NCBI RefSeq assembly: GCF_018314255.1
Contig: NZ_CP073066.1
Location: 1,488,001-1,552,000, forward strand
Length of the DNA stretch: 64,000 nucleotides
DNA from: Lentilactobacillus buchneri
Lineage (GTDB): Bacteria > Bacillota > Bacilli > Lactobacillales > Lactobacillaceae
Reading direction: 5' to 3'
Positions 61,676-64,000 of this stretch are shown here, in pieces (positions within the stretch are counted from its first letter, which is position 1; the number at the start of each line of letters is the position of its first letter). A model generated the notes under the pieces. It saw nothing but the letters and a program-made list of their open reading frames with translations, was not told the origin of the DNA and did no database searches. The position numbers and the translations under genes were made by a program.

Positions 61676-62758
61676 ATGGAAACAAAGTACGTCATGGTCA
61701 AGAAGAACATTAAATCACACATCATTAACGGGAAATACAAGATTAACGATAAAATCCCTACCGAGTCCGAGTTGATGGCAATGTATAAGGTCAGCCGCTA
61801 CACGGTCCGCCGTGCAGTTGGCGACTTGGAGCATGAAGGCTATATTTATCGGGTTCAAGGCGGCGGTATGTATGTAAACGACTGGATCAACAATAAGGTC
61901 TCTTCTGACCGATCCAATCAAAACGTCGGCGTGGTCACAACTCACATTGCCAATTATATTTTCCCAAGCATCATCAGCGGCATCGATCAGGTGATCTCTG
62001 ATGAAGGCTTGTCGATTCTCATTGGGAATACCCATGATGAATATGAAAAAGAACGTCATAACTTATTGAATATGCTGGACAATGATGTGGTTGGCTTCAT
62101 TATTGAACCAACCAGAAGTACCTTGGACAACCCGAACCTCGACGTCTACCAGATGATTGTCGATTCCGGCAAGCCGGCGGTGTTCATTAACGCCCATTAT
62201 CCACAATTAAATTTCCCATACGTTGAAACCAACGATACGGATGCCGAAAAGACTTTGGTCGACTATTTGTTGGATCATGGTCATGAACGGGTTTTGGGGG
62301 TCTTTCAAGTAGATGATCTCCAAGGCGTCCATCGAATGAACGGTTTCATCAAGTCCTACCAGACCCATCCCAACGTCTCAACTTCGGGCGATATCATGAT
62401 GTATCGTTCCAGCGATGACATTCATGACGTCTTGGATAAGATCAAGACCCGGGTTCAGGTTGAGATGAATGCCCTGCCGACGGCGATTGTCTGCTATAAC
62501 GATCAATTGGCCATTGAAGTCATTGGGATGTTAAGCAAAGAAGGCATTCAAGTTCCGGATCAAATCTCGGTTGCGGGATTTGATGATTATCAGATTTCTC
62601 AATATATTGATCCAACGCTGACCACGATGGATCATCCAAAACGAAAAATGGGCCACACGGCTGCCCAACTATTATTAGATATGTTGGATGGCAAGGATGG
62701 CAGTTCAAAAATTTTAGACTCGGATCTGATTGTTCGAGCCTCCACTAAAAGCATTTAA
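61676..62758 (+). CDS. araR: AraR-type transcriptional regulator (GntR DNA-binding, LacI-like sensor)
   Basis: 360 residues, the length of Bacillus AraR, ATG behind GCGGGGGG. A GntR winged helix occupies the N-terminus (KIPTESELMAMYKVSRYTVR, then RAVGDLEHEGYIYRVQGGGMY). From residue 80 on there is a periplasmic-binding-protein-like domain (NVGVVTTHIANYIFPSIISG, FINAHYPQLNFPYVETND, CYNDQLAIEVIGML). In Bacillus, AraR represses arabinose genes and is released by L-arabinose. Operators are proposed at 61379 and 62881. Confidence 0.93.
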   Translation: METKYVMVKKNIKSHIINGKYKINDKIPTESELMAMYKVSRYTVRRAVGDLEHEGYIYRVQGGGMYVNDWINNKVSSDRSNQNVGVVTTHIANYIFPSIISGIDQVISDEGLSILIGNTHDEYEKERHNLLNMLDNDVVGFIIEPTRSTLDNPNLDVYQMIVDSGKPAVFINAHYPQLNFPYVETNDTDAEKTLVDYLLDHGHERVLGVFQVDDLQGVHRMNGFIKSYQTHPNVSTSGDIMMYRSSDDIHDVLDKIKTRVQVEMNALPTAIVCYNDQLAIEVIGMLSKEGIQVPDQISVAGFDDYQISQYIDPTLTTMDHPKRKMGHTAAQLLLDMLDGKDGSSKILDSDLIVRASTKSI

Positions 62759-62798
62759 TCCGGCTTTTAGAAAATAAATTCCAAGATCACTTCGCTTG

Positions 62799-62845
62799 AA
62801 AGGAGGTGATGCACGGCGGATTTCCCGTCCGTGTTTTATTTTCCA
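62799..62845 (+). terminator. Hairpin after araR, preceded by a full anti-Shine-Dalgarno complement
   Basis: CACGG / CCGTG stem with inner CGG/CCG pairing and T-rich tail ends the araR transcript. Directly before it, AAAGGAGGTGAT (62799-62810) is a complete complement of the 16S rRNA tail. It is followed by ATG and only 17 codons, which is probably not a gene. Confidence 0.65.
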
Positions 62846-62877
62846 GAAAAATTTTGTGCTAACAAATAAAATATATC

Positions 62878-62938
62878 TTGATTTATGCGTATAAATATTT
62901 TATACTCTTTTTGTAAGCGATGTCAGAAACCGTTTACA
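62878..62938 (+). promoter_or_regulatory. Sugar symporter promoter with AraR-like operator and two cre sites
   Basis: TTGATT (62878-62883), 17-base spacer, TATACT (62901-62906). The operator ATTTATGCGTATAAAT (62881-62896) overlaps the -35 and spacer. TGTAAGCGATGTCA (62912-62925) matches cre at every fixed position, and AGAAACCGTTTACA (62925-62938) at all but the first. Expression should need inducer and be low in good carbon sources. Confidence 0.8.
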
Positions 62939-62996
62939 GGTGCGCACAAAGTTTTTGCAATAATTGGTTTAATAAAATACGAATGGGGTGCTCGTT

Positions 62997-64000
62997 TTGA
63001 AAAAGGTCACAAATAATGGCTTTATATATACGTTTGGAGCCTTAGGTGGTTTGCTCTTCGGTTACGATATTGCGTCAGTTTCTGGTGCGATTCTGTTTAT
63101 TGAAAAGCAACTTCACTTAGGACCATGGCAACAAGGTTGGGTTGTTAGTTCCGTATTAATCGGTGCGATTATCGGTGCTTTGGCAACAAGTAAGTTCTTG
63201 GATACTTATGGACGTCGTAAATTATTGATCTGGGCTTCGGTTATCTTCTTCATTGGAGCTTTAACATCAGGATTTGCGCCTGACTTCTGGGTACTTGTTT
63301 CTACCCGTGTGGTATTAGGTATTGGTGTTGGTATTACATCAGCATTGATTCCAGCTTACTTGCATGAATTGGCACCAAAGAGCATGCATGGTGCGGTTGC
63401 TACAATGTTCCAGCTGATGATTATGATTGGTATCTTGTTGGCATACATCTTGAACTACTCATTTGCTCATCTGTATACCGGCTGGCGTTGGATGTTAGGA
63501 TTCGCTGCATTGCCTGCCTTCATTCTTTTCTTCGGAGCCCTTTTCCTTCCGGAAAGTCCTCGATTCTTAGTTAAGGTTGGTAAGACTGACGAAGCTCGCG
63601 AAGTCCTGATGGACACCAACAAGCATGATGCCAAAGCCGTTGATGTTGCTCTTACTGAAATTGAAGAAACTGCCAAAGCACCAGTTGGCGGCTGGAAAGA
63701 ATTATTTGGTAAGGGTGTTCGTCCCGCATTGATTACTGGACTTGGCGTTGCCATCTTCCAGCAGGTTATTGGTAGTAACAGTGTTATCTTCTATGCGCCA
63801 ACCATCTTTACTGATGTTGGCTGGGGAGTTATCGCCGCATTACTTGCCCATATCGGAATCGGTGTTGTTAACGTTATCGTAACTGTTGTTGCTATGTTAC
63901 TGATGGATAAAGTTGATCGTAAGAAGATGCTTGAGTTTGGTGCTGCAGGAATGGGCCTTTCACTGGTCGTTATGTACGCCGTCCTCAAGTTCGATAATGG
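62997..64000 (+). CDS. MFS sugar porter (arabinose/xylose:H+ symporter type), partial
   Basis: Begins at a TTG (62997-62999, MKKVTNNGFIYTFGALGG) six bases after GGGGTG, and is cut by the window end after about 334 residues; family length is about 450-470. Sugar-porter signatures: GGLLFGYDIASVSGAIL, LDTYGRRKLL (R-x-G-R-R type), PESPRFL, QQVIGSNSVIFYAPTIF and DKVDRKKML. With AraR and a matching operator before it, L-arabinose (or xylose) import by proton symport is inferred. Confidence 0.93.
   Translation, partial: MKKVTNNGFIYTFGALGGLLFGYDIASVSGAILFIEKQLHLGPWQQGWVVSSVLIGAIIGALATSKFLDTYGRRKLLIWASVIFFIGALTSGFAPDFWVLVSTRVVLGIGVGITSALIPAYLHELAPKSMHGAVATMFQLMIMIGILLAYILNYSFAHLYTGWRWMLGFAALPAFILFFGALFLPESPRFLVKVGKTDEAREVLMDTNKHDAKAVDVALTEIEETAKAPVGGWKELFGKGVRPALITGLGVAIFQQVIGSNSVIFYAPTIFTDVGWGVIAALLAHIGIGVVNVIVTVVAMLLMDKVDRKKMLEFGAAGMGLSLVVMYAVLKFDN

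Noticed and set aside
62799-62815. Fragment of a 16S rRNA gene end (GGAGGTGAT)
   Set aside because: The strand is the complement of what rRNA carries (rRNA ends in ATCACCTCCTT), and no rRNA sequence flanks it.

Overview
The window looks like chromosome of an obligately heterofermentative lactobacillus (Lactobacillaceae; Lentilactobacillus/Levilactobacillus-like, genus not provable from here). Reasons: the central carbon genes are a phosphoketolase (17393-19780), a short 6-phosphogluconate dehydrogenase (39178-40080), acetate kinase (57947-59116) and bifunctional AdhE (4811-7429). Shine-Dalgarno sites, CcpA (cre) sites and hairpin terminators are of Gram-positive type, and the secreted wall proteins carry lactobacillar wall-binding modules. 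No rRNA, tRNA, IS element, prophage or CRISPR array was recognised.

Layout. 1-4.6 kb: sugar acetyltransferase (cut by the edge), aldo/keto reductase, P-type ATPase, DUF1836 regulator. 4.7-7.4 kb: adhE behind two Rex-like operators. 7.4-8.0 kb: tandem hairpin repeats. 8.0-11.7 kb: a cobalamin riboswitch with its own terminator, controlling two secreted proteins that resemble the two domains of animal intrinsic factor/transcobalamin (alpha-helical barrel plus DUF4430). This is the most interesting system in the window. 11.9-17.1 kb: membrane protein, HD hydrolase, HEXXH membrane protein, YbaK deacylase, GntR/UTRA regulator, and a frameshifted MFS exporter. 17.4-25.6 kb: phosphoketolase, then a leftward block of subtilase, amidase and RluA synthase. 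25.6-34.3 kb: USP, lipoate ligase, two hypotheticals, a probable stand-alone structured RNA, oxidoreductase, HesB-like protein, TMEM175, amino acid permease, MFS and OsmC/Ohr. 34.5-40.1 kb: NlpC/P60 and GH25 wall hydrolases, YfhO, Gnd. 40.1-40.5 kb: a hairpin-repeat cluster.

40.8-47.9 kb is a glycoside locus: AraC regulator, GPH (glycoside/hexuronide) symporter, GH78 alpha-L-rhamnosidase and a second MFS. 47.9-50.7 kb holds two secreted/membrane proteins, one a PstS-like domain fused to a membrane region and apparently lacking a normal start codon. 51.1-57.7 kb is a hexuronate operon: FCD-type GntR regulator, fructuronate reductase, glucuronate isomerase, D-2-hydroxyacid dehydrogenase and gluconate-type FGGY kinase. 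The same GntR-type operator lies in the spacer of the hexuronate promoter and, in tandem, before the GPH/rhamnosidase operon. The two loci may therefore act together on rhamnosyl-glucuronides. 57.9-64 kb: acetate kinase, a CPBP protease with a possible leader peptide, aldose epimerase, AraR, and a pentose symporter running off the end, with AraR-like operators and cre sites.

A recurring feature is a family of intergenic elements placed directly after stop codons. They have conserved flanks around long, nearly perfect hairpins whose stem sequence differs from copy to copy.
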